The notes: generated by a model not told the origin, from the sequence alone. A stretch of 64,000 bases of DNA from Bacteroidia bacterium (GCA_030427585.1 JAUIBW010000013.1:62001-126000), one strand, 5' to 3'. Positions 1 through 9,575 are shown, numbered from the stretch's first letter. Numbers and translations are program-made.

Positions 1-455
1 AATGCTTCGTATCCTTTACAGATTCCTGTAAAGATCATCCCTGGAAGTTGAATTGCCAGATTAAAAATCAAAATAACAAACATTATTTTTGCTATTTTGA
101 GTTCTTCGATGCTAAACTTGGTAAAATATGAGTCTATAAAGAAATAGAAGATAATGCCGAAAATAATAACGAGCAGAGAAATAACAAAATATAATATTCC
201 TATTGTTGCTAAAAAATTTTCTTCTCCTTTTCTATCTTTTTCTGCTCTATATTTAGCTATAAACCGAACAACGGTATTGGTAAGTCCAAAATCCAAAAGA
301 GCAATAGTACCTATTAATGCTCCAATTGCATTAAATATACCATATTCATCCTTCCCCAAATAACTAACGATCAAAGGTGTAATTACAATACCTATAACAT
401 TAGTAAGGAAAATCTTTAGATAAGTTAGTAATGCCCCTTTTTTTAATTGACTCAA
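1..455 (-). CDS. Polysaccharide/oligosaccharide flippase (Wzx-like), C-terminally cut by window edge
   Basis: The visible 151 N-terminal residues carry a GALLTYLKIFLTNVIG-type first membrane helix, a YLGKDEYGIFNAIGA stretch and further hydrophobic helices typical of the MATE/Wzx-like polysaccharide exporter superfamily. Such proteins flip lipid-linked repeat units across the inner membrane. No ATG fits: an in-frame TAA lies about 30 nt upstream, and the first usable start is TTG at 455, which gives the family-like N-terminus MSQLKKGALL. It follows the nucleotide-sugar genes on the same strand with a 51-bp gap, so it is probably the next gene of one surface-polysaccharide operon. The rest of the gene lies outside the window. 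Confidence 0.82.
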   Translation of the reverse strand, partial: MSQLKKGALLTYLKIFLTNVIGIVITPLIVSYLGKDEYGIFNAIGALIGTIALLDFGLTNTVVRFIAKYRAEKDRKGEENFLATIGILYFVISLLVIIFGIIFYFFIDSYFTKFSIEELKIAKIMFVILIFNLAIQLPGMIFTGICKGYEA

Positions 456-506
456 AATGATTGGTCTTAAATTGTTATTTTGTTATGCTACCGTAAGATT
501 ACTCTA

Positions 507-1790
507 TTATAATCGCCCGTGAACCTTTTCTTTAAGTATTCCTTTAACATCATACAGAACACCTTTTGGTGAAAGCATAGATTTTAAATCTATATCTAAA
601 AATTCTTTATGCGCAACTGTTAATACCACTGCATCGTATTTTTTTTTTGGTAAATTAATTGTAGTTTCCAGATTATATTCATGCATTACTTCTTCAGGGT
701 TTGCCCATGGATCATATACAGTAACATCGGTTCCAAAATCACCTAATTGTCTAATAACATCAACGGCTCTTGTATTACGTACATCGGGGCAATTTTCTTT
801 AAATGTCACACCAAGTATTAATACTTTAGCACCTTTTATATGAATATCATGTTTTACCATAAGTTTAATTACTTCTGATGATACATACTGTCCCATACTA
901 TCATTTAATCTACGTCCTGCTAAGATAATTTCTGGATGATATCCAAATTCTTGTGCACGTTGAGCCAGGTAATATGGATCAACACCAATACAATGACCAC
1001 CTACCAGTCCTGGTTTAAAAGGCAGAAAATTCCATTTGGTTCCCGCTGCTTCTAATACGTCATTAGTATCTATATTCATTAGGTTAAAGATCTTAGCTAA
1101 CTCATTAACAAAAGCAATATTGATATCTCTCTGCGAGTTTTCGATAACTTTTGCCGCTTCTGCCACTTTTATGGTTGGGGCAAGGTGAGTTCCTGCCTTA
1201 ATAATAGAAGCATATAAATTATCTACTTTTTCCCCAACTTCTGGAGTAGATCCTGCAGTAACTTTCAGGATTTTCTCGACTGTGTGTTTTTTATCTCCCG
1301 GATTGATTCGTTCTGGTGAGTATCCTGCAAAAAAGTCTTCATTAAATTTTAGCCCACTTACTTGTTCCAGTACAGGAACACATTCTTCTTCGGTAACTCC
1401 CGGATATACAGTAGATTCATAAATAACAATATCTCCTTTTTTTAATACCTTACCAACAGCTTCACTAGACTTATATAAAGGTGTAAGATCTGGTCTGTTA
1501 TTTTTATCTACTGGGGTAGGCACCGTGATTACATAATAATTACAATCTTTTATATCTGCTATATCAGAAGAACAATAAAGTCCGTTTTCATCCAAATCAC
1601 TATTATCTTTTAATACTGATTTTAATAAATCGTCTTCTACTTCTAAGGTAGAATCGGTTCCCGAACGTAATTCTTTGATTCTTTTTTCATTGATATCAAA
1701 ACCTATTACTGGATATTTCGTTGCAAATAATCTGGCTAGCGGTAATCCTACATATCCTAATCCAATGATGGCAATCTTAATATTTTGCAT
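507..1790 (-). CDS. tviB: UDP-N-acetylhexosamine 6-dehydrogenase (TviB/WbpO type)
   Basis: This 427-residue protein belongs to the UDP-glucose/GDP-mannose dehydrogenase family, which performs the NAD-dependent two-step oxidation of C6 of a UDP-sugar to the uronic acid. The Rossmann glycine motif GLGYVG is at residues 10-15. The catalytic Cys is C267 in GGHCIGVDPYYL, and the C-terminal UDP-binding domain is complete. The GTDSTLEVED region and length resemble TviB/WbpO, which oxidise UDP-GlcNAc or UDP-GalNAc, more than UDP-glucose dehydrogenases. It is 31 bp downstream of a TviC/WbpP-like epimerase, the usual pair for making UDP-GalNAcA. The exact substrate is inferred from pairing. Confidence 0.9.
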   Translation of the reverse strand: MQNIKIAIIGLGYVGLPLARLFATKYPVIGFDINEKRIKELRSGTDSTLEVEDDLLKSVLKDNSDLDENGLYCSSDIADIKDCNYYVITVPTPVDKNNRPDLTPLYKSSEAVGKVLKKGDIVIYESTVYPGVTEEECVPVLEQVSGLKFNEDFFAGYSPERINPGDKKHTVEKILKVTAGSTPEVGEKVDNLYASIIKAGTHLAPTIKVAEAAKVIENSQRDINIAFVNELAKIFNLMNIDTNDVLEAAGTKWNFLPFKPGLVGGHCIGVDPYYLAQRAQEFGYHPEIILAGRRLNDSMGQYVSSEVIKLMVKHDIHIKGAKVLILGVTFKENCPDVRNTRAVDVIRQLGDFGTDVTVYDPWANPEEVMHEYNLETTINLPKKKYDAVVLTVAHKEFLDIDLKSMLSPKGVLYDVKGILKEKVHGRL

Positions 1791-1821
1791 AGTTATTCTT
1801 TATTTACTAGAAATTTAGAGT

Positions 1822-2820
1822 CTATTTTAGATGCTTCCAATACCATTTTACAGCTTCTTTTAATCCTGATTTGATATCAAACTTTGGGTTATACCCCAAA
1901 AGTGTTTTTGCTTTATCTACAGAAGCCAAAGAATGTGGTATATCGCCTTTACGTTCTGGCCCATATATAATATCTACATCTGCAATAGCATTATCATACG
2001 CAGATAGATTTTCTTTTAACAAAACCGTTAATTCATTTAACGTTGTTCTTTCTCCGTAAGCTGTATTATAAACATTATTTATAGCTTCTTTATTATCAGA
2101 AACTATTGCTAGTAGGTTCATTTGAATTACATTATCAATATAGGTAAAGTCTCTAGAAAATAAGCCATCCCCATTAATTACCGGGGATTCATATTTCATA
2201 AACTGCATTACAAATTTTGGAATAACCGCAGCATATGCTCCATTAGGGTCCTGTTTACGACCAAATACATTAAAATATCGTAACCCAACTGTATCTAAAT
2301 CATATGTTCTTTTAAAATTATCGGCATACAATTCATTAACATACTTGGTTATAGCATAGGGTGATAATGGTTTCCCTATTTTTTCTTCTACCTTGGGCAA
2401 AGCTTCAGAATCACCATATGTCGAAGAGCTTGCAGCATAGATAAAACGTTTTATACCTGCGTCCCTAGAGGCTACCAGCATATTAAGAAATCCTCCTACA
2501 TTAACATCATTAGTTGTAATAGGATCATTAATTGATCTTGGTACAGAACCTAATGCAGCTTGATGTAATACAAAATCAACCCCGTTACATGCTTTATGGC
2601 AATCATCAAGATTTCTAATATCTGCTTCAATAAAAGTAAAGTTAGAATTCTCTAATAGTGGATCGATATTTTTTTGGTGTCCTGTTGCAAAATTATCTAA
2701 TCCTATTACGGTACTTCCTATTTCTAAAAGTGCTTCGCAAAGGTTAGATCCTATAAACCCTGCTGCACCAGTCACCAATATTGTTGAAGAACGAAGATGT
2801 TCTAGTTGTTTCGCGTTCAT
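1822..2820 (-). CDS. tviC: NAD-dependent UDP-N-acetylglucosamine/glucuronate C4-epimerase (TviC/WbpP type)
   Basis: This is an extended short-chain dehydrogenase of 332 residues, the normal family length. The GAAGFIG dinucleotide-binding motif is at 18-24, the Ser cluster at 131-133, and the catalytic pair is Y155 and K159 in YAITK. The extra N-terminal leader before the Rossmann strand matches WbpP/TviC epimerases, which interconvert C4 of UDP-GlcNAc or UDP-GlcNAcA. It is first in the minus-strand run epimerase, dehydrogenase, flippase. Together these imply supply of a HexNAc uronic acid for a capsule or O-antigen. Substrate choice cannot be read from the sequence. Confidence 0.9.
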   Translation of the reverse strand: MNAKQLEHLRSSTILVTGAAGFIGSNLCEALLEIGSTVIGLDNFATGHQKNIDPLLENSNFTFIEADIRNLDDCHKACNGVDFVLHQAALGSVPRSINDPITTNDVNVGGFLNMLVASRDAGIKRFIYAASSSTYGDSEALPKVEEKIGKPLSPYAITKYVNELYADNFKRTYDLDTVGLRYFNVFGRKQDPNGAYAAVIPKFVMQFMKYESPVINGDGLFSRDFTYIDNVIQMNLLAIVSDNKEAINNVYNTAYGERTTLNELTVLLKENLSAYDNAIADVDIIYGPERKGDIPHSLASVDKAKTLLGYNPKFDIKSGLKEAVKWYWKHLK

Positions 2821-2921
2821 GAATTATATTTTAACCCCCTGTATTTTAGTCCAAAAGACTATGTTTTTATATATTCAGCGCGAAATTAAGATTTACTTAT
2901 AGAACATACAACATATGTTAA

Positions 2922-2937
2922 AGGGGATTTTGCCCCT
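2922..2937. terminator. Possible hairpin between the polysaccharide operon and the next gene
   Basis: AGGGG (2922-2926) pairs with CCCCT (2933-2937) across a six-base loop. On the minus strand the stem is followed by TTTAAC only, so the U-tract is weak. It lies downstream of the minus-strand hydroxylase gene ending at 3039. The adjacent palindrome AACATATGTT is at 2910-2919. Confidence 0.3.
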
Positions 2938-3038
2938 ATTATAAAATTATTACATTTTATTAAACTTACCCTAACTGTCCACACCACACATTAATCAAAC
3001 AAATCACTAATTTCCAAACACTTACCACTTTTAAAACA

Positions 3039-3647
3039 TTATTCTTTTGTGACTTTACTATCTTCTATCATTTTTTTCACCCATTCATTAGGGACCACAT
3101 CAATGGTGAGATTGATCCGTTCGGTTGCCCCAAAGTTATTTATTTGATGCGGATCAGTTAGCTTTAAATACCAACATTCCCCCGGTCGCATAGGAACTGG
3201 TGTTCCATTTAAAAGAAAATCTACCTTCTCATTATCTAAAATTGGAATGGTAAGCCGAATAACCGATTTTTCTATTTCTAAAGCCAGGGTAGGATCTGTG
3301 TGTTCTTTTACCTGTGCCCCGGGAGCCAAACGTAATAACCGAACCAAAGTAACTTTTGTATGCTTACGAAAGGTATCTACGATACTCATCAAATATGGAG
3401 ATTGTTTTAAATCCCGAGTATCCATCCAATCTGTCCACGATCCATCTGCATAATCATCTGCTGGCTCAGGAAAAGGTAATGAAGTATCTACCATATGAGC
3501 AGGTGCTCTTAGAGGAATGACATTATAATACTCAAAATGCTCAATATGTAAAGCTTTACATTCTGATACCATTTTGTTTACATCAAAAGAAAAAGGTAAT
3601 TTAATACGATCAAAGGCATTGATTTTTGACACTACGTTCTCTATCAT
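3039..3647 (-). CDS. Aspartyl/asparaginyl beta-hydroxylase-like Fe(II)/2-oxoglutarate oxygenase
   Basis: This 202-residue protein has the cupin-type double-stranded beta-helix of the Asp/Asn beta-hydroxylase family (PF05118). Visible metal ligands are H116 and D118 in KEHTDP, with distal H167 in DPHQINNFG. R177 in ATERINLTID is well placed to hold 2-oxoglutarate. Bacterial members hydroxylate peptides, lipid tails or small molecules, and the substrate here is unknown. It has no signal peptide, so it should be cytoplasmic. The 235-bp gap upstream to the dehydrogenase gene suggests its own promoter, but I could not find a clear TAnnTTTG box. Confidence 0.8.
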   Translation of the reverse strand: MIENVVSKINAFDRIKLPFSFDVNKMVSECKALHIEHFEYYNVIPLRAPAHMVDTSLPFPEPADDYADGSWTDWMDTRDLKQSPYLMSIVDTFRKHTKVTLVRLLRLAPGAQVKEHTDPTLALEIEKSVIRLTIPILDNEKVDFLLNGTPVPMRPGECWYLKLTDPHQINNFGATERINLTIDVVPNEWVKKMIEDSKVTKE

Positions 3648-3882
3648 AACATACTTATTTTTTTATTTCTCTTCGATTACTTATAGCTCCTATTGCTATA
3701 CAGAAATTCTAAACAAATGCTTTATGATGACAATGTGTTGTATTCCATTTTTTATATATAACTCTGACTCTCTCTGGCTATGACTAAAGGGGTATCAAAG
3801 AAAGCCCTGAAATTGGAATATAAAAATATAAAAAATATTATTTCTCAGGTTTTACATTTTGAAAATAGTATACATACTATTT

Positions 3883-5889
3883 TTAAAACTCTAGTAATTC
3901 TAACAATTCTACTTCAAACCTGGTTTTTCCCAGGTATTGATTTTCAAGATTAGTGTCAAAAGGTATCGGAGTTTGCAAGCTGGCCACTCTTTTTACCGGA
4001 CCATCGAGAAACTTAAAACAATTTTCTGTAATTAGTGCAGAAATATCAGATGCTATTCCTCCAAACAAACTATCCTCTTGTAAGATGATCACTTTACCTG
4101 TTTTTTTAACTGAATTATAAATTGTTTCTGTATCTAAAGGCTGAAGCGTTCTCAGGTCAATAAGGTCTGCTTTAACCTGTGAATGTGTTTTCAATACATC
4201 TAATGCCCAGTGCACACCTGCTCCATAACTTATAACTGTAATATCTTTTCCTTCCTTTAATACAGAAGCTTTACCTAATGGTAAATTATAATACCCTTCG
4301 GGAACCTCTTGGCGAATACTTCTATATAGTGCTTTATGTTCAAAAAACAATACTGGATTAGGATCCTCTATTGCTGTAGCCAATAAACCTTTTGCATCAT
4401 ACGGAAATGCTGGATAGACAACTTTAAGTCCTGGTGTTTTGGTAAACCAAGCTTCATTAGTCTGACTATGAAACGGACCCGCCGCAACACCTGCTCCACA
4501 AGGCATTCTAATCACAACATCTGCCGATTGGCTCCATCGATAATTTGATTTTGCTAACAGGTTAACGATTGGATTAAATCCCGAGGACACAAAATCGGCA
4601 AATTGCATTTCGACAACAGCCTTATAATCATTAATAGACAGACCATACCCGGCAGAGACAATTCCTGATTCACAAATTGGAGTATTGCGTACTCGTTCTT
4701 TTCCGAATGCCTCTATAAAACCTTCAGTAATTTTAAAAACTCCTCCATATTCTGCGATATCCTGTCCCATAATCACGAGCTTACTATACCGATACATACT
4801 TTCTTTTAGACCGTCAGAAATAGCATCGATCAACCTTTGTTCTTTTATATCGGTACCTGGTTCTATTTTTTTATAATCAAATGGTGCATATACATCATTT
4901 AACTCTTTATCCAAATTAACATCAATCCCTTCTTCAGTATTTGCACGCTCCCAATTAGATTCTATTTCCCTTTTTATAGTGATTTTTTTTTCACGATCAT
5001 CTTCATCAGAAATTATTCCTTGATCAATCAGATAATTCTTATAGTTTTTTATGGGATCTTTAACACTCCAGTGCTCCATTAATTGCTTAGGCACATACTT
5101 TGTTCCACTTGCTTCTTCATGCCCTCGTATCCTGAAAGTTTTAAATTCTAATAAAACTGGTCGTGGATTGATCCTTATGCTTTTGGCCAACTTGCTTACT
5201 CTATCGTATACTTCTAATATATTATTTCCATCAATAATATGAGATTCCATACCATATCCCAAACCACGATCTGCAAGGTGTTTACAGTTATATTGTTCGC
5301 TGGTAGGAGTAGATAATCCATAACCATTATTTTCTATACAGAACATCACGGGTAAACTCCATACCGAAGCTACATTAAGTGCTTCATGAAAATCTCCTTC
5401 ACTGGTTCCTCCTTCTCCCGTAAAAACTGCAGTAACTTTACTATTCTTTTTTAAAAGATTCCCCATAGCAATACCACAGGCTATTCCCATCTGTGGTCCC
5501 AAGTGAGAGATCATACCTACAATATTATATTCTTGTGTTCCGAAATGAAAAGAACGATCACGTCCATTGGTAAATCCATTTGCTTTTCCTTGCCATTGAC
5601 TGAACAATCTATATAAAGGAATATCTCTTGTCGTAAATACTCCTAAATTACGATGCATTGGCAATATATATTCATCTTGCTCTAAGGCAGCTGTTATTCC
5701 TACAGATATTGCCTCTTGCCCTATACCACTAAACCATTTAGATATTTTTCCTTGTCGTAATAATACTAGCATTTTCTCTTCAATAAGCCTGGGTTTAAGC
5801 ATTTTGAGATATAATGAGATTAGTTGATCATCTTTGTATTCTTTTCGGTCAAAATGTAGTTCTATTTTTTCCTTTGAAATATGCTTCAT
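3883..5889 (-). CDS. Fused branched-chain 2-oxoacid dehydrogenase E1, alpha-beta subunits
   Basis: The 668 residues hold both E1 halves in one chain, as is common in Bacteroidota. The alpha part (about 1-330) has the thiamine diphosphate motif GEG at 158-160 through NN at 187-188. The beta part (about 345-668) has the transketolase pyrimidine-binding domain (GQDIAEYGG, GAGVAAGPFHSQ) and the C-terminal transketolase domain. It decarboxylates 2-oxoacids of leucine, isoleucine and valine and transfers the acyl group to the lipoyl E2. E2 and E3 genes are not adjacent, so the complex must be completed from elsewhere. Pyruvate specificity is less likely but cannot be excluded. Confidence 0.88.
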   Translation of the reverse strand: MKHISKEKIELHFDRKEYKDDQLISLYLKMLKPRLIEEKMLVLLRQGKISKWFSGIGQEAISVGITAALEQDEYILPMHRNLGVFTTRDIPLYRLFSQWQGKANGFTNGRDRSFHFGTQEYNIVGMISHLGPQMGIACGIAMGNLLKKNSKVTAVFTGEGGTSEGDFHEALNVASVWSLPVMFCIENNGYGLSTPTSEQYNCKHLADRGLGYGMESHIIDGNNILEVYDRVSKLAKSIRINPRPVLLEFKTFRIRGHEEASGTKYVPKQLMEHWSVKDPIKNYKNYLIDQGIISDEDDREKKITIKREIESNWERANTEEGIDVNLDKELNDVYAPFDYKKIEPGTDIKEQRLIDAISDGLKESMYRYSKLVIMGQDIAEYGGVFKITEGFIEAFGKERVRNTPICESGIVSAGYGLSINDYKAVVEMQFADFVSSGFNPIVNLLAKSNYRWSQSADVVIRMPCGAGVAAGPFHSQTNEAWFTKTPGLKVVYPAFPYDAKGLLATAIEDPNPVLFFEHKALYRSIRQEVPEGYYNLPLGKASVLKEGKDITVISYGAGVHWALDVLKTHSQVKADLIDLRTLQPLDTETIYNSVKKTGKVIILQEDSLFGGIASDISALITENCFKFLDGPVKRVASLQTPIPFDTNLENQYLGKTRFEVELLELLEF

Positions 5890-6043
5890 AGCAGAAAATT
5901 TGTTAGGTAAAAATACTTATTTTTACTTCACAACTCGCATCCTAATTACAATATTATTAAGTAGTAGTTAATTTACCTTAAACAATTCTATGAATTAGTT
6001 AAATTTACCATGAATTAAGGATTATGTGTCTATAATTAACAAA

Positions 6044-6077
6044 TTTGACCGATATTTTGAAGCTATAAATAAATTTG
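6044..6077 (+). promoter_or_regulatory. Candidate Bacteroidota promoter for the oxygenase-SUI1-DUF1835-udp operon
   Basis: TAAATTTG at 6070-6077 matches the -7 consensus TAnnTTTG, and TTTG at 6044-6047 could be the -33 box, although the 22-bp spacing is slightly long. It lies about 70 bp upstream of the likely ATG at 6147. A TTG at 6096 gives a longer in-frame reading, but it would leave a leader of only about 12 nt. Confidence 0.42.
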
Positions 6078-6146
6078 AAGTCCTATTAGGAATTTTTGGT
6101 CAAATACACCTATTTTAGTGCTGATAATACACAAATGAATAGACTA

Positions 6147-7097
6147 ATGAATAATATACCAAGCGTAGATTTGGCAGATTTTTTATCAAATGACCCTTCA
6201 CGAAAACAAAAATTTGTCAACGAAATAGGAAAAGCTTATGAAGAAATAGGCTTTGTTGCATTGAAAAATCATTTTTTAAGTGACCAACTTGTAGAAGATT
6301 TATATAAAGAAATTAAAGGTTTTTTTGCATTACCTACAGCCACCAAAGAAAAATATGAAATCGAAGGATTAGGTGGCCAAAGAGGCTATACTTCTTTTGG
6401 TAAAGAACATGCCAAAGGTAAAAAAGAAGGGGACCTAAAAGAGTTTTGGCATTTTGGACAAGAACCAGATGCAGATGCTAACTTAATTGAAGAATATCCT
6501 GATAATATTATTGTTGAAGAATTAAAAGACTTTAACACTACAGGAATGAAAGCTTATAAAATGTTAGAAAAGACAGGAATCTATGTCCTTAGAGCATTAG
6601 CTATATATATAGGTCTTGATGAACATTATTTTGATCATTGGGCAAGCAATGGTAATAGTATCCTGCGTCCTATTCACTACCCCCCTATTAAAGAAGAACC
6701 TAAAGGTGCTGTTAGAGCAGGAGCACACGGAGACATTAACCTGATTACATTGTTAATGGGAGCTTCTACAGGAGGGCTACAAGTACAGCATAGAGATGGG
6801 CAATGGATTGATGCACTACCAGAAGAGGATGAACTCGTTATTAATGTTGGGGATATGTTAGAACGACATACTAATAATAAACTTCGATCTACAATACATC
6901 GGGTAGTAAACCCTCCCAAAGATCAATGGGGAAAACCAAGGTATTCTATTCCTTTCTTTATGCATCCAAGAAGTGATATGAAGCTAAATTGCATAGAAGA
7001 GTGTATCACAGAGGATAATCCTAAGCACTATGAAGATATTACTGCTGGAGAATTCTTACACCAAAGACTTGTAGAAATTGGATTAATAAAAAAATAA
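6147..7097 (+). CDS. Isopenicillin N synthase-family Fe(II)/2-oxoglutarate oxygenase
   Basis: From ATG at 6147 the protein is 316 residues, starting MNNIPSVDLADF. The in-frame ATG at 6135 and TTG at 6096 add poorly conserved-looking residues. The N-terminal DIOX_N domain is followed by the jelly-roll core with metal ligands H and D in RAGAHGDINLITLL, the distal His in STIHRVVNP, and the RYS (RxS) motif that binds the co-substrate carboxylate. Homologues are common in Flavobacteriia and are often annotated as flavonol synthase or IPNS-like, but the substrate is unknown. It is first in a run of four genes with gaps of 7, 16 and 1 bp, which suggests one transcript. Confidence 0.85.
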   Translation: MNNIPSVDLADFLSNDPSRKQKFVNEIGKAYEEIGFVALKNHFLSDQLVEDLYKEIKGFFALPTATKEKYEIEGLGGQRGYTSFGKEHAKGKKEGDLKEFWHFGQEPDADANLIEEYPDNIIVEELKDFNTTGMKAYKMLEKTGIYVLRALAIYIGLDEHYFDHWASNGNSILRPIHYPPIKEEPKGAVRAGAHGDINLITLLMGASTGGLQVQHRDGQWIDALPEEDELVINVGDMLERHTNNKLRSTIHRVVNPPKDQWGKPRYSIPFFMHPRSDMKLNCIEECITEDNPKHYEDITAGEFLHQRLVEIGLIKK

Positions 7098-7104
7098 ACT
7101 CCGT

Positions 7105-7437
7105 ATGGATTTACAAGATCAATTAAAAAAATTATTTCCTGATCATCAACCAGAAGAGGAAAAAGAAAATATGCAAGATGATCCAGGTCAAATATGGATA
7201 CAAGATGATCCAATACTTTGTAAATACGAAAAACGAAAAGGAAAACCCATCACTATACTCGAGGGGTATACTGGTGCTGACAAAGATTTTAAAAAACTCG
7301 CCAAAGAATTAAAAACTCGTTTAAGTGTTGGCGGGAGTTTTAAAAATGATGCTATAATTATACAAGGTGATTATAGAGATCAAATTATGGATATTCTTAA
7401 GGAAAAAGGGTTTAAAGTAAAACGTATCGGAGGATAA
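7105..7437 (+). CDS. SUI1/eIF1-family translation initiation factor-like protein (YciH type)
   Basis: This 110-residue protein has an acidic N-terminal tail (about 1-45) and a C-terminal SUI1 fold (about 48-110). The fold is recognisable by KGKPITILEGY, the basic KKLAKELKTRLSVGGSFKND loop and the closing GDYRDQIMDILKEKGFKVKRIGG pattern (shown here in parts). Eukaryotic eIF1 controls start-codon selection. Bacterial YciH binds the 30S subunit and can act as an inhibitor of initiation under stress. The start is the ATG 7 bp after the oxygenase stop. Its role in this organism is inferred from the family. Confidence 0.88.
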   Translation: MDLQDQLKKLFPDHQPEEEKENMQDDPGQIWIQDDPILCKYEKRKGKPITILEGYTGADKDFKKLAKELKTRLSVGGSFKNDAIIIQGDYRDQIMDILKEKGFKVKRIGG

Positions 7438-7453
7438 TAAATCAATAATTATT

Positions 7454-8392
7454 TTGGGGAAAAACACATTACATATCACTAATGGGGATAGCCTAACTCA
7501 TAGAGTGAAAGAGTTAGGTCTTACTACCGGAGAATTTATGACCTGGCGCGAAATGCTTTGCGAGGGGCCTACCAAAATTGAAGTAGAAACAGAAGATGCT
7601 ATCAAAACGCGAGAATCTTTTCTTAAAAAATACTATAGAATTGGTTCTTCTGATTATGAAGAAAAATTTGTATCGCAACTCAAAAAAATAGACATCCTTA
7701 CAGACTATACCGAAATCATACTATGGTTTGAATATGATCTGTTCTGCCATATTAATATGATTGCTGCCATTAGTTTACTTCTTCGCAAAGGCATTAAAGA
7801 CATTCCTGTGTATCTGGTCTGTAGTGGTAGAATTGAGCATGAAAAAAAACTATTCGGGCTTTGCGAATTATCTGAAAAACAATTAAAAGAACATTACAAA
7901 AATAAAGTTTTATTAACACTAGATGACCTTGAATTTGCTTCTCATATCTGGACATTATACTGCGAGTCAAAACCACAGAAAATAGCCGGACAGATTAAAA
8001 GAGATTCTTCTTTCGAATATATGTCTATATGTCTAAGAGCGCATTTACAGCGTTTTCCTAACATGCTAACCGGACTTAATGTTTTAGAACATAATATTCT
8101 GGAAATGGTAGATAATTATCATATCAAGAATATTAAACAACTTATGGGATATGCTCTAGAATATCAAGGGTATTATGGATATGGTGACATGCAAATGAAA
8201 CGTGTACTCGCAAGGCTTTTTCAGTTTTTAGATCAAACAAAAAATAGACTTTTATTATCCGAAAGAGGAAAGCTAGCATTACAACACAAAAAAAACTTTT
8301 ATAATACGCAAGTATTAGATTGGTATTATGGAGGGGTAAAAAAATACGATTACCTGTATAATAATGAAACTCACGCACTATTAAAATTATAA
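7454..8392 (+). CDS. DUF1835/DUF3658 domain-containing protein
   Basis: The N-terminus (LHITNGDSLTHRVKELG) and FEYDLFCHINMI segment are the hallmark of the DUF1835 family, and the C-terminal half fits the companion DUF3658. The family has no established function. The only sensible start is TTG at 7454, because the next in-frame Met is residue 28, inside the conserved domain. The 312-residue length is normal. It sits 16 bp after the SUI1-like gene and 1 bp before the nucleoside phosphorylase, so it is almost certainly co-transcribed with both. The presence of conserved Asp, Arg and Trp residues suggests an enzyme, but that is inference. Confidence 0.8.
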   Translation: MGKNTLHITNGDSLTHRVKELGLTTGEFMTWREMLCEGPTKIEVETEDAIKTRESFLKKYYRIGSSDYEEKFVSQLKKIDILTDYTEIILWFEYDLFCHINMIAAISLLLRKGIKDIPVYLVCSGRIEHEKKLFGLCELSEKQLKEHYKNKVLLTLDDLEFASHIWTLYCESKPQKIAGQIKRDSSFEYMSICLRAHLQRFPNMLTGLNVLEHNILEMVDNYHIKNIKQLMGYALEYQGYYGYGDMQMKRVLARLFQFLDQTKNRLLLSERGKLALQHKKNFYNTQVLDWYYGGVKKYDYLYNNETHALLKL

Positions 8393-8393
8393 T

Positions 8394-9272
8394 ATGGCTA
8401 TAGCCGAATCCGAACTTATTCTTAATAAAGATGGTAGTATTTATCATCTAAACCTTAAACCAGAACATCTTGCCCAGACTATAATAACTGTTGGAGATCC
8501 AGATCGGGTTGATATGGTAACACAACATTTTGACACTATCGAATGTAAAATTCGTAAACGAGAATTTCATACACAAACAGGAATTTATAAAAGACATAGA
8601 ATTACTGTAATTTCTACGGGTATTGGTACAGATAATATAGATATTGTATGTAATGAACTAGATGCCTTGGCAAATATTGACCTTATCACTCGTAAAAACA
8701 AAACAGAGCACACCACATTACATATTATTCGCATAGGAACCTCTGGATCTATACAACCAGATATTCCTATAGACAGTTTTGTAGTTTCAGAAATTGCCAC
8801 TGGTTTTGATAGCCTTTTACATTTTTATAAAAGTCACCATGTACAATTACCTATAATTTCAGAGGCTTTAGCAAAACATATAGATCTGGATCAAAATAAA
8901 TCAAAACCATACACAGTTGCATATGATAAAAAATTAGGAGAGCATATGTTAAGTAGTATTGTTCAAAAAGGACATACAGTGACTAATGTAGGTTTTTATG
9001 GTCCGCAAGGAAGAGTTTTGAGATTACCACTACAAGATCATGAACTTAATACAAAAATAGCTTCTTTTATATATGAAAATAAAAAAATAACCAATTTAGA
9101 AATGGAAACTGCCGGTATATATGGATTGGCAAAATTACTAGGGCATAAAGCCGTATCTATGAATGCTATTGTAGCCAATCGCGCTACAGGAGAGTTTAGC
9201 CAAAATCCAAAAGAAACCGTAGAAAAGCTTATCAAGTATACTTTAGAAAAAATAGCAAGTTATCATCCATAA
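8394..9272 (+). CDS. udp: Uridine phosphorylase-like nucleoside phosphorylase
   Basis: This 292-residue protein belongs to the PNP/UDP family. It reversibly cleaves a nucleoside with phosphate to give a free base and ribose-1-phosphate. Phosphate-site motifs include VGDPDRV near residue 36, STGIGTDN, and RIGTSGS. The MEMET-type nucleoside-binding strand appears as LEMETAGIYGLA. Uridine is the usual substrate of this subgroup, but purine nucleosides or MTA cannot be excluded. The gene begins 1 bp after the DUF1835 stop and is followed by a strong terminator, so it ends the operon. Confidence 0.87.
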   Translation: MAIAESELILNKDGSIYHLNLKPEHLAQTIITVGDPDRVDMVTQHFDTIECKIRKREFHTQTGIYKRHRITVISTGIGTDNIDIVCNELDALANIDLITRKNKTEHTTLHIIRIGTSGSIQPDIPIDSFVVSEIATGFDSLLHFYKSHHVQLPIISEALAKHIDLDQNKSKPYTVAYDKKLGEHMLSSIVQKGHTVTNVGFYGPQGRVLRLPLQDHELNTKIASFIYENKKITNLEMETAGIYGLAKLLGHKAVSMNAIVANRATGEFSQNPKETVEKLIKYTLEKIASYHP

Positions 9273-9291
9273 TTAATAGTTTATATAAAAT

Positions 9292-9327
9292 AAAAAAGAA
9301 TGAGTAGTAGGTCCTCATTCTTTTTTT
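9292..9327. terminator. Bidirectional intrinsic terminator
   Basis: GAATGAG (9298-9304) pairs with CTCATTC (9314-9320). The stem is flanked by A6 on the left and T7 on the right, so it works in both directions. It ends the udp operon on the plus strand and serves the 48-residue minus-strand ORF whose stop is at 9363. Confidence 0.85.
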
Positions 9328-9362
9328 ACTATTTGGTTAATAATTAACTATTTCCAATTAGA

Positions 9363-9509
9363 TTAACCAAATAATATTTTAAGACTAATTAATAAATTAG
9401 TAAGCAACAATACTGCAATAAAGACTACGATACCATTCTCTAGAGAATTATTTTTTAACTTCGCAACCTTTACATATGTATTTTTATTTTTTAAAAAATT
9501 CTTTTTCAT
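9363..9509 (-). CDS. Small single-pass membrane protein, 48 residues
   Basis: The ORF has ATG at 9509 and TAA ending at 9363. It has a basic N-terminal third (MKKNFLKNKN, then KVAKLKNN) and one hydrophobic helix from about residue 27 to 47 ending LFG, which fits an inner-membrane peptide with cytoplasmic N-terminus. A TATATTTG box lies upstream on the minus strand at 9583-9576, and a terminator follows about 36 nt after the stop. These flanking signals are the main reason to believe it. I do not recognise the family. Confidence 0.5.
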   Translation of the reverse strand: MKKNFLKNKNTYVKVAKLKNNSLENGIVVFIAVLLLTNLLISLKILFG

Positions 9510-9575
9510 AGCAATATTGTTTTTATTTGGGGTTAAAACTTTTTAAATATAAAATTCTTTAAAATAACAATGATT

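Noticed and set aside
3574..3783. 69-residue plus-strand ORF overlapping the hydroxylase gene
   Set aside because: It lies antisense to the hydroxylase start for much of its length and shows no domain or signal.
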